A stretch of 16,075 nucleotides of DNA, taken from JALGWN01 sp964598025. GTDB taxonomy: Bacteria > Arandabacterota > Arandabacteria > Arandabacterales > Arandabacteraceae. Shown piece by piece: positions 6,700-14,235 of the stretch. The stretch's first letter is position 1; every line of letters begins with the position of its first letter. Where the stretch lies: positions 1-16,075 of the forward strand of contig CAZRAU010000075.1 in assembly GCA_964598025.1 (NCBI GenBank). The letters are read 5' to 3'. The translations under genes and the position numbers were made by a program. The notes under the pieces are model-generated. The model searched no databases, had not been told where the DNA came from, and was given only the letters and a program-made list of their open reading frames with translations.

Positions 6700-9233
6700 G
6701 ACTTCTGTTCCTCTTTTGCCGGCGTCCCGAAAGGTGATTCCAGGATGCCCTCGTTTTCACGGTAAAGCGACCTACGTATTGCTCTTAGGTGGGCACCGCT
6801 TCCTTCCAATGCCCTCTCCACTTCTTTGTCGGGTCTCGCAGCACCCTTGTCCAGTCTGATGCTGACATCCAGCCTCGAGTTGCCACCGTTCTCCGCAAGG
6901 CTTACGGACAGCACCCTCTCGTCTGCGCGAAACTCCTTCTCGGCTTCGGTCAATATACTTTGGATATCCCGGCGGCCGTCGCTATAGACCTCAATAGAGT
7001 AATCCGCAGCATTCACATACTTCATCAACGACGTCCCCTGCAAGGCAACAAGACGCGCCTTTATCAGGTCAAGCCCCTCGGGCAGGCAATGATTCACACG
7101 GTTAAGCCAATGCCCTCCCGGGTCTCTGGAAAACAGCACGTCAAAATACTCACCCTCGCCGATCATGCCGAGCGGCAGCGGCGGCCCGAAGGAAACACGA
7201 GGGTGAGGTGAATAACCTGAGGAGTAGCTCACGGGTAGATCGGCACGTCTCAGGGCCCGCTGAATGCATCTCATAACATCCAGGTGGGATGTGAATCTCA
7301 TGTCGTCCATCTTAGCGTATTTCACCCTATATCTGATGCGGACATCATGACGCTCGGATTTAGGCGAAACTCCACCGGTACTGGCGGCGGCCCTGTCGCC
7401 CGCGACCCTGTCAATCTGCTCGCCCTTGCCCGGGCAGGCCCCGCACTCGCTGCAAGGCCCGGTTCTGCAATCCGGGGTCAGGGTGCCGGCCTCGGCCCTG
7501 CCGGCCTCTTTGGCCAGAAACTCCTTGCCGACCGAGTTGCCTATGAAGTCCCAGGGAAGCTGCTCTCCCGGAGACATCGGCTCAAACATCCGGTCCATCG
7601 CTAGGCCCGCCTCCTCGAAACACTTTGCCCAGAGCTCGAAATCGAAGCAGTCGGTCCAGCCGTCGAATCTTGCCCCTCTTTTCCATGCCGCACAGATCAC
7701 TTCCGCCGTATCCTGCCCGCCCCGGCTGAGCGCGCCCTCCAGCGCGGCCATGTAAGGATCGCGCCACTTGAGCTTCACCCGCCCACCCGGGAGCCGCTTC
7801 CGGACATGGCGGATTCGCCTGAGAACCTCCTCCGGCCTCACCTGTGCGGCCCATTGGAACGGCGTATGAGGTCTGGGTACGAAAGGCGACAGGGATACGG
7901 TTATCTTCCTGCGCCGCCCGAAGGCTCTGCAAATGGCCTCGGCCGATCGGACCATCCCGATTATGCCGTCGATATCCCCGTCATCCTCACGCGGTAAACC
8001 AACCATGAAATAGAGCTTCAGGGCGTCCCAACCGTGTCTGAATGCGGTCTCTACAGTAGCATAGAGATCGTCCTCGTCAACATCCTTGTTGATCGAGCGC
8101 CGGAGCCCGGCACTCCCGGCCTCGGGAGCGAACGTCAGGCCGGTCTTCTTCGCGTGGCCTACGAGTCTTGCGATCTCATCCGAGAAGGTCCCCGGCCTCA
8201 TGGATGGAAGCGAGATGCTCACATGCCGGGCCTCCAGAATGTGTGACAGGCGGCTGATCAGACCTTCCAGATCGTAGTAGTCGGACGTGGATAGCGAAAC
8301 CAGTGATACCTCTTCCCAACCGCTTGCTTCGATGCCGGCCTCTGCCAAACGCACCACCGATTCCATACTTCGCTGCCTCACCGGCCGGTTGAGCATGCCG
8401 GCCGAGCAGAACCGGCATCCCCTCGTGCAGCCTCGCATCACTTCCAGGGTGAGCCGATCATGGGTAATCGGAAGCATGGGCACTATGGGCGGCACCGGGA
8501 AATCCTCTTCCCTGAGCACGGCCTCCACCCTTCTGGGGATCACGGGTCTCTCACGTCCGGTTCCGTGCAGTGCCGGGATATATAGTCCCTCGACATCCGC
8601 CAGCTTTTCCAGTCTTGTCCTTCGGCTCCCATGCAGGGCGGAGCCGGTCAGCATTTGCTCGCCGATCTCTCTGCAGGCGGTCTCCCCGTCTCCGATCACA
8701 AAGACATCGATGAACTCGGACACAGGATCGGGATTGAACACACAGGGGCCGCCGGCAAGAACTATGGGGTCGCCGTCTCCCCGCTCTTGCCTCCGCAACG
8801 GGATGCCCGCGAGGTCCAGCATATTGAGAACATTCGTGTACTGAAGTTCATACTGAAGGGAAAAACCCAGGATGTGGAAATCGTGTGCGGGTCTCGACGT
8901 GCCTATCCCGGCCAGGGGTTCGCCGGTGGCACGCATGAAGGCCTCCATGTCGGCCCACGGTGCAAAGGCAACGTCTGCCATAATGCCGGGATGCATGTTC
9001 AATACATGATAGAGCATCCTCAGGCCCAGGTTGGACATGCCTATCTCATAAAGGTCCGGGAAGCAGAGCAGAAACCTCAGGCCGGCATCCTTTTTCAGCG
9101 GAAGATTGAGGTCATTGCTGAAATACCTCCCCGGCTTCCTGACCTCACGCAGAAGTCTATAGATCAGACTCTCCCTTAACCTACAAATCAAGCGCCATAC
9201 CTCTGTGAGGAGGAGCAATGGGCAAACCTGCAT
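6696..9233 (-). CDS. Radical SAM protein with B12-binding-like N-domain fused to DUF2344 (TIGR03960/TIGR03936 type)
   Basis: An 845-aa protein combining two families that some bacteria encode separately. The N-terminal part (about 30-250, with LLCFPDLYEIGMSNLGLRML) resembles a B12-binding-like domain. The radical SAM core carries the cluster motif C269xxxC273xxC276 in MRGCTRGCRFCSAGML, then LPSMRPGTFSDE and FAPEAGS. A second Cys group lies at 589, 594, 597 and 600 (CRTGPCSECGAC). The DUF2344 domain occupies about 630-845 (MRFTSHLDVMRCIQRALRRA, SSGYSPHPRVSFGPPLPLG). The family's reaction is not established. Its recurrent place beside rng-rplU suggests RNA or ribosome maturation, which is inference. 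The start is uncertain: ATG 9233 lacks a good Shine-Dalgarno, while TTG 9191 has AGAGG 8 nt upstream and a more usual N-terminal length. The 3' end overlaps rng (ATGA); the 5' end lies 14 nt after the gamma subunit gene. Confidence 0.9.
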   Translation of the reverse strand: MQVCPLLLLTEVWRLICRLRESLIYRLLREVRKPGRYFSNDLNLPLKKDAGLRFLLCFPDLYEIGMSNLGLRMLYHVLNMHPGIMADVAFAPWADMEAFMRATGEPLAGIGTSRPAHDFHILGFSLQYELQYTNVLNMLDLAGIPLRRQERGDGDPIVLAGGPCVFNPDPVSEFIDVFVIGDGETACREIGEQMLTGSALHGSRRTRLEKLADVEGLYIPALHGTGRERPVIPRRVEAVLREEDFPVPPIVPMLPITHDRLTLEVMRGCTRGCRFCSAGMLNRPVRQRSMESVVRLAEAGIEASGWEEVSLVSLSTSDYYDLEGLISRLSHILEARHVSISLPSMRPGTFSDEIARLVGHAKKTGLTFAPEAGSAGLRRSINKDVDEDDLYATVETAFRHGWDALKLYFMVGLPREDDGDIDGIIGMVRSAEAICRAFGRRRKITVSLSPFVPRPHTPFQWAAQVRPEEVLRRIRHVRKRLPGGRVKLKWRDPYMAALEGALSRGGQDTAEVICAAWKRGARFDGWTDCFDFELWAKCFEEAGLAMDRMFEPMSPGEQLPWDFIGNSVGKEFLAKEAGRAEAGTLTPDCRTGPCSECGACPGKGEQIDRVAGDRAAASTGGVSPKSERHDVRIRYRVKYAKMDDMRFTSHLDVMRCIQRALRRADLPVSYSSGYSPHPRVSFGPPLPLGMIGEGEYFDVLFSRDPGGHWLNRVNHCLPEGLDLIKARLVALQGTSLMKYVNAADYSIEVYSDGRRDIQSILTEAEKEFRADERVLSVSLAENGGNSRLDVSIRLDKGAARPDKEVERALEGSGAHLRAIRRSLYRENEGILESPFGTPAKEEQKS

Positions 9234-9247
9234 GACCGGCAGGGTGG

Positions 9248-9781
9248 CTATATCGCATCAAAGCCCTTGCGCAGAGCTTTCTTGTTCACATCCAGCAGAG
9301 CCATCGCACGTTCCGAGAGGACGCTGCCGAGGCTCTTTATGACCGAGTCAAGTTCGACCGCTCCGGTCTTCTTGAGCACGCCGCCCAGCATGACCATGTT
9401 CGCAGCCTTTGCGCTGCCCAACTCCTCGGCCATCTCATTGGCCGGGATCCTCACTTCTTCGACATCGTTTCTTGCCAATTCACGCTTGATCAGAGATGAG
9501 TTTATGAATATGGTGCCTCCCGGCTTCACTCTCCTTTCAAACTTGTCCAGCGAGGCTATGTTCATCGCTACTATGCAATCAGGCTCGTTCACGACCGGAG
9601 ACGGGATCTCGTCATCGGAAACGATGACCGAGCAATTCGCGGTCCCACCCCGCATCTCAGCCCCGTACGAAGGGAAGAAGGTAGTGTGTTTTCCCTGAAT
9701 CATGGCTGAATAGGACAGGAGGGTTCCCATCAGCACAACCCCCTGTCCGCCGAAACCGGCCATTATTACTTTGGCTGTCAT
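9248..9781 (-). CDS. korC: 2-oxoacid:ferredoxin oxidoreductase, gamma subunit
   Basis: Gamma subunit of a ferredoxin-dependent 2-oxoacid oxidoreductase, which oxidatively decarboxylates a 2-oxoacid to acyl-CoA and passes electrons to ferredoxin. The 177 aa are full length. They begin MTAKVIMAGFGGQGVVLMG, the family's CoA-binding glycine-rich start, followed by FFPSYGAEMRGGTANCSVIVSD. The ATG at 9781 has an AAGGGGG Shine-Dalgarno. It lies 16 nt after the beta subunit and is the last subunit of the four-gene set. Confidence 0.94.
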   Translation of the reverse strand: MTAKVIMAGFGGQGVVLMGTLLSYSAMIQGKHTTFFPSYGAEMRGGTANCSVIVSDDEIPSPVVNEPDCIVAMNIASLDKFERRVKPGGTIFINSSLIKRELARNDVEEVRIPANEMAEELGSAKAANMVMLGGVLKKTGAVELDSVIKSLGSVLSERAMALLDVNKKALRKGFDAI

Positions 9782-9797
9782 CGATGCCCCCTTCGTC

Positions 9798-10562
9798 TTA
9801 TTTGGCTACGCCCTGAGGCTCCTCAGCCTTTATATCCTTGTATACTCCCAACGGGAAGTACTGATTCATCTCCTTGTCCAACCACTTCACCGCATCCGTG
9901 GGGATCTTGCCCCATCCGGTCGGACATTGTGAGACCATCTCCACCAGCGTGAAACCCAGACCCTCCATCTGGTACTCGAATGCCCGTTTGATGGCGCGTT
10001 TGGCCTTGATCACATTCTGAGGGCTGTTGACGGCAGTCCTTTCCAGGTAGGCGACTCCCCTGAGTCCACTCAGAAGCTCGCATACCTTCAGTGGGTAGCC
10101 GGCACCCTCGGCCTCGCGTCCGAGTGGCGAGGTTGTGGTCTTCATTCCGATAAGGGTGGTGGGGGCCATCTGGCCGCCGGTCATCCCGTAGATTCCGTTG
10201 TTCACAAACAGTATGGTTATCTTCTCACCGCGGTTCGCACTGTAGATCATCTCGGCACAACCGATCGACGCGAGATCTCCGTCGCCCTGGTGGGTAAACA
10301 CTATGCACTCCGGGTGGACCCGCTTGATCCCCGTCGCCACCGCCGGCGCCCTGCCGTGGGCTGCCTGTATGAAGTCGAACCTGAAATAGTCGTCCGCGAA
10401 TACCGAGCAGCCGACCGATGCGACCCCGACACAGCGGGGCATTATCCCCAACTCATCTATGACTTCCGCAGTGATGCGGTGTATCAGGCTGTGGCCGCAG
10501 CCGGGGCAATATGTAAAAGGTTTGTCGCTCAGACTCTCCGGTTTCCCAAAGACTTGCTTCAA
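9798..10562 (-). CDS. korB: 2-oxoacid:ferredoxin oxidoreductase, beta (TPP-binding) subunit
   Basis: Catalytic thiamine-diphosphate subunit of the oxidoreductase. The N-terminus has YCPGCGHSLIHR. The TPP/Mg motif is FTHQGDGDLASIG, followed by FVNNGIYGMTGGQMAPTT, as expected for beta subunits. No ATG is available at the 5' end. The best start is TTG at 10562, giving MKQVFGKPESLSDK (254 aa), because a GGGGGTGA sequence resembling GGAGGTGA lies 5 nt ahead. GTG 10571 and TTG 10577 are alternatives with poorer upstream sequence. The alpha stop is at 10584-10586, so the gap is about 20 nt. Confidence 0.92.
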   Translation of the reverse strand: MKQVFGKPESLSDKPFTYCPGCGHSLIHRITAEVIDELGIMPRCVGVASVGCSVFADDYFRFDFIQAAHGRAPAVATGIKRVHPECIVFTHQGDGDLASIGCAEMIYSANRGEKITILFVNNGIYGMTGGQMAPTTLIGMKTTTSPLGREAEGAGYPLKVCELLSGLRGVAYLERTAVNSPQNVIKAKRAIKRAFEYQMEGLGFTLVEMVSQCPTGWGKIPTDAVKWLDKEMNQYFPLGVYKDIKAEEPQGVAK

Positions 10563-10583
10563 CTTGGTCACCCCCAATCGCTG

Positions 10584-11681
10584 TCAGGATACGCCCGGGA
10601 ACACCTTGGAAGGCTTCCCTGAGGCCTTGGCCTTCTTAGCGGTTTCTATGATTTCCTGTTCGGTCGGCAATCCGCCTCCGGTGTGGCCCAGCAGCGAGAC
10701 TTGGGCTCCGCCGCAGACGCTCAAGAGCACATCTTCGTACATCTGTCCGAGACTCATCTCAACAACGAGCACGGTCTGTATGTCCCGCCCGATTTCGTTT
10801 ACAATCTTGCTGGGGAACGGCCAGACCGTTATCGGCCTAATCAAGCCCAGTTTGATCTTGCCGCTCTCTCTGGCCATCGAAACCGCGGATTTCGCCACCC
10901 TTGCGGCGGTGCCGTAGGCCACCAGGACAACGTCGGCGTCGTCGACTGCCGTAAGCTCGTAGCGCACCTCCTCTTCCTCGATGCTGTCATACTTCTTGAG
11001 GAGATTGAGGTTATGGACTTCCAGGGTTCCGGGTGCCAGTCTCACCGAGGTTATCATGTGTCTGTCCCGCCCCTCGGAATTGCCCAGAGCCCACCGCTTC
11101 TTGGGAGAAGGGTCGTATTGCTTGGGCTCCCGCAGCACGACAGGCTCCATCATCTGGCCGAGGATTCCGTCTCCGAGAATCATGGCCGGATTCCGGTAGT
11201 GATCGGCGAGATCGAAACCGAGCATGGTGAGATCCACCAGCTCCTGCACTGTGCTGGGAGCGAAGACCAGGACACGGTAGTCCCCATGTCCGCCGCCTCT
11301 CGTGGACTGGAAGTAGTCGGATTGCGCCGGCGCGATGTTGCCGAGCCCCGGCCCACCACGCACGATGTTCGCATAGAAACAAGGCAGCTCCGAGCCGCAC
11401 ATGTAGGAGATCCCTTCCTGCTTCAGGCTGATCCCGGGACCGGACGATGAGGTCATGGCCCTCGCCCCCGCCGCAGCGGCTCCATAGACCATGTTTATCG
11501 CGGCCACTTCACTTTCCGCCTGGATGAATGTGCCCCCGGCCTCAGCCATGTGTGAAGCCATGTATTCCGTGAGTTCATTCTGAGGCGTAATGGGATAACC
11601 GGCATAGAAACGGCAGCCCGCTCTGATGGCGGCCTCCCCGATAGCCTCGTTTCCTTTCATCAGCCTCCGCTCTTCTGACAT
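10584..11681 (-). CDS. vorB: 2-oxoacid:ferredoxin oxidoreductase, alpha subunit (VorB/KorA type)
   Basis: Alpha subunit (pyrimidine-binding and domain II) of the ferredoxin-dependent 2-oxoacid oxidoreductase. Conserved segments are LMKGNEAIGEAAIRAGCRF, AGYPITPQNELTEYM, QAESEVAAINMVYGAAAAG, MTSSSGPGISLKQEGISYM and RGGPGLGNIAPAQSDYFQ. These are most like proteins annotated VorB (3-methyl-2-oxobutanoate:ferredoxin oxidoreductase), although the same set is often called KorA. The substrate could therefore be a branched-chain 2-oxoacid or 2-oxoglutarate. An ATG at 11681 is chosen (365 aa) because AGGTGG lies 5 nt upstream; a GTG at 11690 is 9 nt further out with a poorly spaced site. It begins some 15 nt after the ferredoxin subunit. 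Confidence 0.92.
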   Translation of the reverse strand: MSEERRLMKGNEAIGEAAIRAGCRFYAGYPITPQNELTEYMASHMAEAGGTFIQAESEVAAINMVYGAAAAGARAMTSSSGPGISLKQEGISYMCGSELPCFYANIVRGGPGLGNIAPAQSDYFQSTRGGGHGDYRVLVFAPSTVQELVDLTMLGFDLADHYRNPAMILGDGILGQMMEPVVLREPKQYDPSPKKRWALGNSEGRDRHMITSVRLAPGTLEVHNLNLLKKYDSIEEEEVRYELTAVDDADVVLVAYGTAARVAKSAVSMARESGKIKLGLIRPITVWPFPSKIVNEIGRDIQTVLVVEMSLGQMYEDVLLSVCGGAQVSLLGHTGGGLPTEQEIIETAKKAKASGKPSKVFPGVS

Positions 11682-11696
11682 CTGGGCCACCTTTCC

Positions 11697-11900
11697 TTAC
11701 TTGTAAACCTCAAGTGCAACTTCGGGGCATATCCTCCCGCAGAGCGTGCAGCCTGTACACTCATCGGGATCACAGAACTCCGGGTAGTGATAGCCTTTCT
11801 CATTAAAACCGTCAGCCATTCGAAGCGATTTCTTAGGGCAGTACATGACGCAAAGCTCGCATCCTTTGCACCTCTCCTTGTCGACCTTTACCTCAGGCAT
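11697..11900 (-). CDS. korD: 2-oxoacid:ferredoxin oxidoreductase, delta (2[4Fe-4S] ferredoxin-like) subunit
   Basis: A 67-aa bacterial-type ferredoxin domain that carries electrons from the catalytic subunits. Two CxxCxxCxxxCP motifs are complete: Cys11/14/17/21 and Cys48/51/54/58. One further cysteine, Cys43, precedes the second motif. The ATG at 11900 has a strong GGGAGGAG Shine-Dalgarno. As first gene of the set, in the order delta-alpha-beta-gamma, it supports a self-contained Kor/Vor operon rather than a stray ferredoxin. Confidence 0.94.
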   Translation of the reverse strand: MPEVKVDKERCKGCELCVMYCPKKSLRMADGFNEKGYHYPEFCDPDECTGCTLCGRICPEVALEVYK

Positions 11901-11944
11901 ATCTCCTCCCTAGTGGATTGACCCTCTCGTGCACAAACCTTCTT

Positions 11945-11973
11945 AACTTAGCATACCGTAGCAGGTTAGTCAA
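11945..11973 (-). promoter_or_regulatory. Possible promoter ahead of the Kor/Vor operon
   Basis: In the 103-nt gap between the nadD stop and korD, the minus strand has TTGACT (11973-11968), then 17 nt, then TAAGTT (11950-11945). The -35 is close to consensus; the -10 is weak. A small GC-rich hairpin (CCCTGGC/GCCGGGG, loop TGCC) lies just upstream, after nadD, without a T-run. It may be a poor terminator. This is the largest break between the envelope block and the energy block. Confidence 0.35.
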
Positions 11974-12003
11974 CATGCCCCGGCGGCAGCCAGGGAAACC
12001 GGA

Positions 12004-12645
12004 TTATCCGGCCGGCGCGGACGCATACACCCTCTTCGCCCTTATGTAATCCTCTACCTTGCGGGGAACGAGGAAGCGTATACTCCGCTCTTCACTTAGA
12101 CGGGCCCGGATGTCTGATGAGGAGATGTCAACGGCGGTGATATCGATGAACCTGCTTCTCATTCCAGGCACAGGAGGCCGAATCTCACACACATAGCCCG
12201 GCCTGTGGGCAACACCAAAGAAGCACTCGGCTGCGATCAGATCCGGTTGCTTCCAGGTTGAGACATCCTGATATGAATCCTGGCCCATGAGCAGCCAGAA
12301 TTCCGCTCCGACTCCATAGGTCCGGCGCAAGTCCCGAATCGTATCGATGGTATAGGACCTCCCCCCTCTACGGATCTCCACGTCGGAATCCAGGAAACCC
12401 CGATTGTCCCCAATGGCCAGCCTCACCATCGCCAGCCGGTGCTCCGACGCCGCCGGTTCGGTGGCAGGCTTGTGCGGAGGGCTGTGGGTCGGAACGAAGA
12501 GCACAAGGTCCAGAGACAGGGCTTGCCGGAGCTGTTCCGCACAGATCAGGTGCCCCAGGTGGATGGGATCGAACGTGCCTCCGAAGATGCCCAGGCGCTT
12601 AAGATCATCTCCCGGCTTCGACATCTTCCCCAGCGGGTCGGACAT
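12004..12645 (-). CDS. nadD: Nicotinate-nucleotide adenylyltransferase (NadD)
   Basis: Transfers AMP from ATP to nicotinate mononucleotide, giving deamido-NAD in NAD synthesis; cytosolic. The 213 aa fit the family. The nucleotidyltransferase signature is GIFGGTFDPIHLGHL with HLGH at residues 29-32. The second signature ISSSDIR lies at residues 174-180, and VPTHSPPHK is also present. The ATG at 12645 has GGGAG at 7-nt spacing and overlaps the end of bamD by 41 nt. An internal ATG at 12624 would still leave the full domain. It is the last gene of the envelope/NAD block. Confidence 0.96.
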   Translation of the reverse strand: MSDPLGKMSKPGDDLKRLGIFGGTFDPIHLGHLICAEQLRQALSLDLVLFVPTHSPPHKPATEPAASEHRLAMVRLAIGDNRGFLDSDVEIRRGGRSYTIDTIRDLRRTYGVGAEFWLLMGQDSYQDVSTWKQPDLIAAECFFGVAHRPGYVCEIRPPVPGMRSRFIDITAVDISSSDIRARLSEERSIRFLVPRKVEDYIRAKRVYASAPAG

Positions 12646-13408
12646 GCTCCAGCTCCCTTATCTCTCGGGCCGCTTCACCACTCGCATCGCTGCCGGGGAA
12701 ATCGTCGATCACCTGCTGAAAAGCGGCCCTGGCATCCTCTTGGCGCGCTTGCCGCGCATAGGATTTGCCCTTAAGAAGCAACGCAGGGGCAGCCCACGGG
12801 GTGTCACCGTAGGTTTCCATCACCGAATCGAAATAGACGCGCGCAGCCCCATAATTCTTCATGCCAAGATATAGCCGGCCCGCAAGGTACTCTTTCTCTG
12901 CAAGCCTCGATCTGCACTCAGCGACCGCCTCTTCTGCCGCCTCGCGCACATCGCTCTCGGGATACTCCCTTAGAAGCAGCGAAAGCTCGTTGAGAGCCTT
13001 GACGGTCTGCGTCTGGTCCCTTTCCGGCCGTGGCGCCGCACGCATATAGCTCAAACCGATCATGTAGAGGGCATCGTCCACCTTGTTGCTCTTGGGGTAG
13101 GAATCGATGAAATCCTCGAATTCCGCCCGGGCAAGATCATACTGCTTCAGATCGAGGTGACAGGTCGCAAGATTGAACCTGGCATTCTCGGCTACCAGAG
13201 GGGTAGGAAACTCCGAGAGAAGCTTCTCATATTGCTCGACGGCCTGGACACACTTACCCTCGCTTCGAAACCGGTCAGCCAGTGCAATGCGGTCCTCGGT
13301 GGCCATCCGGTCTCTGATACCGTGCCTGGAACACATGGTTGATCCAAGGCACATGAGCGCAAGAATCATTAACGCTCTCACGGTTATCAGGCGTCTTAGT
13401 CGGAACAT
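12605..13408 (-). CDS. bamD: Outer membrane assembly protein BamD-like TPR protein
   Basis: Predicted periplasmic, membrane-attached TPR protein like BamD of the beta-barrel assembly machine. From ATG 13408 it has 267 aa. A hydrophobic signal (RALMILALMCLG, about residues 11-22) is followed by tetratricopeptide-like helices. Examples are FRSEGKCVQAVEQYEKLLSE, FNLATCHLDLKQYDLARAEF with FIDSYPKS, and a late AAFQQVIDDFPGSDAS. The frame is open 29 codons further upstream, but the start at 13408 forms TGATG with the preceding gene's stop and directly precedes the signal peptide. Neither Cys in the signal region has the usual Gly/Ala/Ser before it, so a canonical lipobox is not evident, unlike most BamD proteins. 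A general periplasmic TPR protein (YbgF/CpoB-like) is the alternative. Confidence 0.82.
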   Translation of the reverse strand: MFRLRRLITVRALMILALMCLGSTMCSRHGIRDRMATEDRIALADRFRSEGKCVQAVEQYEKLLSEFPTPLVAENARFNLATCHLDLKQYDLARAEFEDFIDSYPKSNKVDDALYMIGLSYMRAAPRPERDQTQTVKALNELSLLLREYPESDVREAAEEAVAECRSRLAEKEYLAGRLYLGMKNYGAARVYFDSVMETYGDTPWAAPALLLKGKSYARQARQEDARAAFQQVIDDFPGSDASGEAAREIRELEHVRPAGEDVEAGR

Positions 13409-14061
13409 CAAGAAGCGGTCTTGTTCGAGTAGAAGAGATACACAAGAACTCCGATTATTGCCATCACCAATCCGCCCTCTAAGTATCGATCCCATTGACC
13501 TTTCTCAAGCTTGGGAGACGCAAACGGGTACGTGGGGTTGCTCAATGCCGATAGTCTCGATGCAGGCACCACGTCCACGGTTTCAGAGCCGACGTTCGAT
13601 GAAACCACAACGCGATCGTCGGCAAGATCTATGAGCTCGTAGTACAACGAAACCCTGGCCACTCTCTCTACCACCTTCCCGCCTAACACATATCGTCTCC
13701 AGCTCCGCCCGTAGTGAAGACCCAGGTCGGCGATCCTCATTTCAAGAAGGTAGCCTCCATCTGTCCCGGTGCTGTCTCTGTCTTTGGAATTCGCCTGGAT
13801 GTTCCAACCCAACCCCAGCAGGTGCTTCTTGAGCACGCTATCCAACAGCCAGGCTGCGTCACTCCCCTGGCCGGCGTCGATCGCCAGATTGGGTTTAGGG
13901 CCGGGCGGAGGTGCGATGTCCATCGAATCCGCTGCTTGCCTTACCGCCTGGCCGATCAGCTCCAAGTTGGTCGGATATTGGTTCTTCTCGGCCGCACACG
14001 TGGCGGCCAGACAGACAAGGGCAAGAACAAGGACCGAAGCGGTCACAGATATTGTCTTCAT
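13408..14061 (-). CDS. Uncharacterised exported protein with C-terminal membrane helix
   Basis: A 217-aa protein I do not recognise. It starts with a Sec signal peptide (MKTISVTASVLVLALVCLA, likely cleaved after TCAA). A soluble domain follows at about residues 30-190, including WLLDSVLKKHLLGLGWNI and the repeated-looking strands YLLEMRIADLGLHYG and VARVSLYYELIDLADDRVV. It ends with a hydrophobic helix GGLVMAIIGVLVYLFY and a short basic tail. It lies directly before bamD-nadD and shares a TGATG with bamD, so an envelope role is likely. An LptE-like function was considered from context, but the missing lipobox and the C-terminal helix argue against it. The frame stays open upstream to 14448; that part overlaps the plus-strand gene and lacks sense. 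ATG 14094 is an alternative start. Shine-Dalgarno support is weak for both. Confidence 0.75.
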   Translation of the reverse strand: MKTISVTASVLVLALVCLAATCAAEKNQYPTNLELIGQAVRQAADSMDIAPPPGPKPNLAIDAGQGSDAAWLLDSVLKKHLLGLGWNIQANSKDRDSTGTDGGYLLEMRIADLGLHYGRSWRRYVLGGKVVERVARVSLYYELIDLADDRVVVSSNVGSETVDVVPASRLSALSNPTYPFASPKLEKGQWDRYLEGGLVMAIIGVLVYLFYSNKTAS

Positions 14062-14115
14062 CAGATAGGCGTTCCTTCCTTTATTGCTTGACATCCTCAC
14101 CGAACCTGCGACCAT

Positions 14116-14144
14116 ATTCTTCAATATTCTCATGCCTATGTCAA
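14116..14144 (-). promoter_or_regulatory. Predicted promoter for the exported protein-bamD-nadD operon
   Basis: The minus strand carries a perfect TTGACA -35 (14144-14139), a 17-nt spacer and an AAGAAT -10 (14121-14116). Transcription would start near 14109, giving a leader of about 48 nt before the ATG at 14061. It lies in the 174-nt divergent gap to the plus-strand gene at 14236. I found no equally good plus-strand promoter there. Confidence 0.5.
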
Positions 14145-14235
14145 CGTGATTTTGCTCAAACGGCTTGCCGATAGTGCCGATTAGACTAGTGCACGGCTCG
14201 TATACCGGTGTGGCCAGATTAGACAGGAGACGGAA

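Noticed and set aside
10683..11450. 255-codon plus-strand open frame
   Set aside because: It is antisense to the alpha subunit gene, and its composition is rich in His, Arg and Gly with no family resemblance.
13409..13495. 29-codon upstream extension of bamD
   Set aside because: It overlaps the preceding gene. The start at 13408 forms TGATG and sits directly before the signal peptide.
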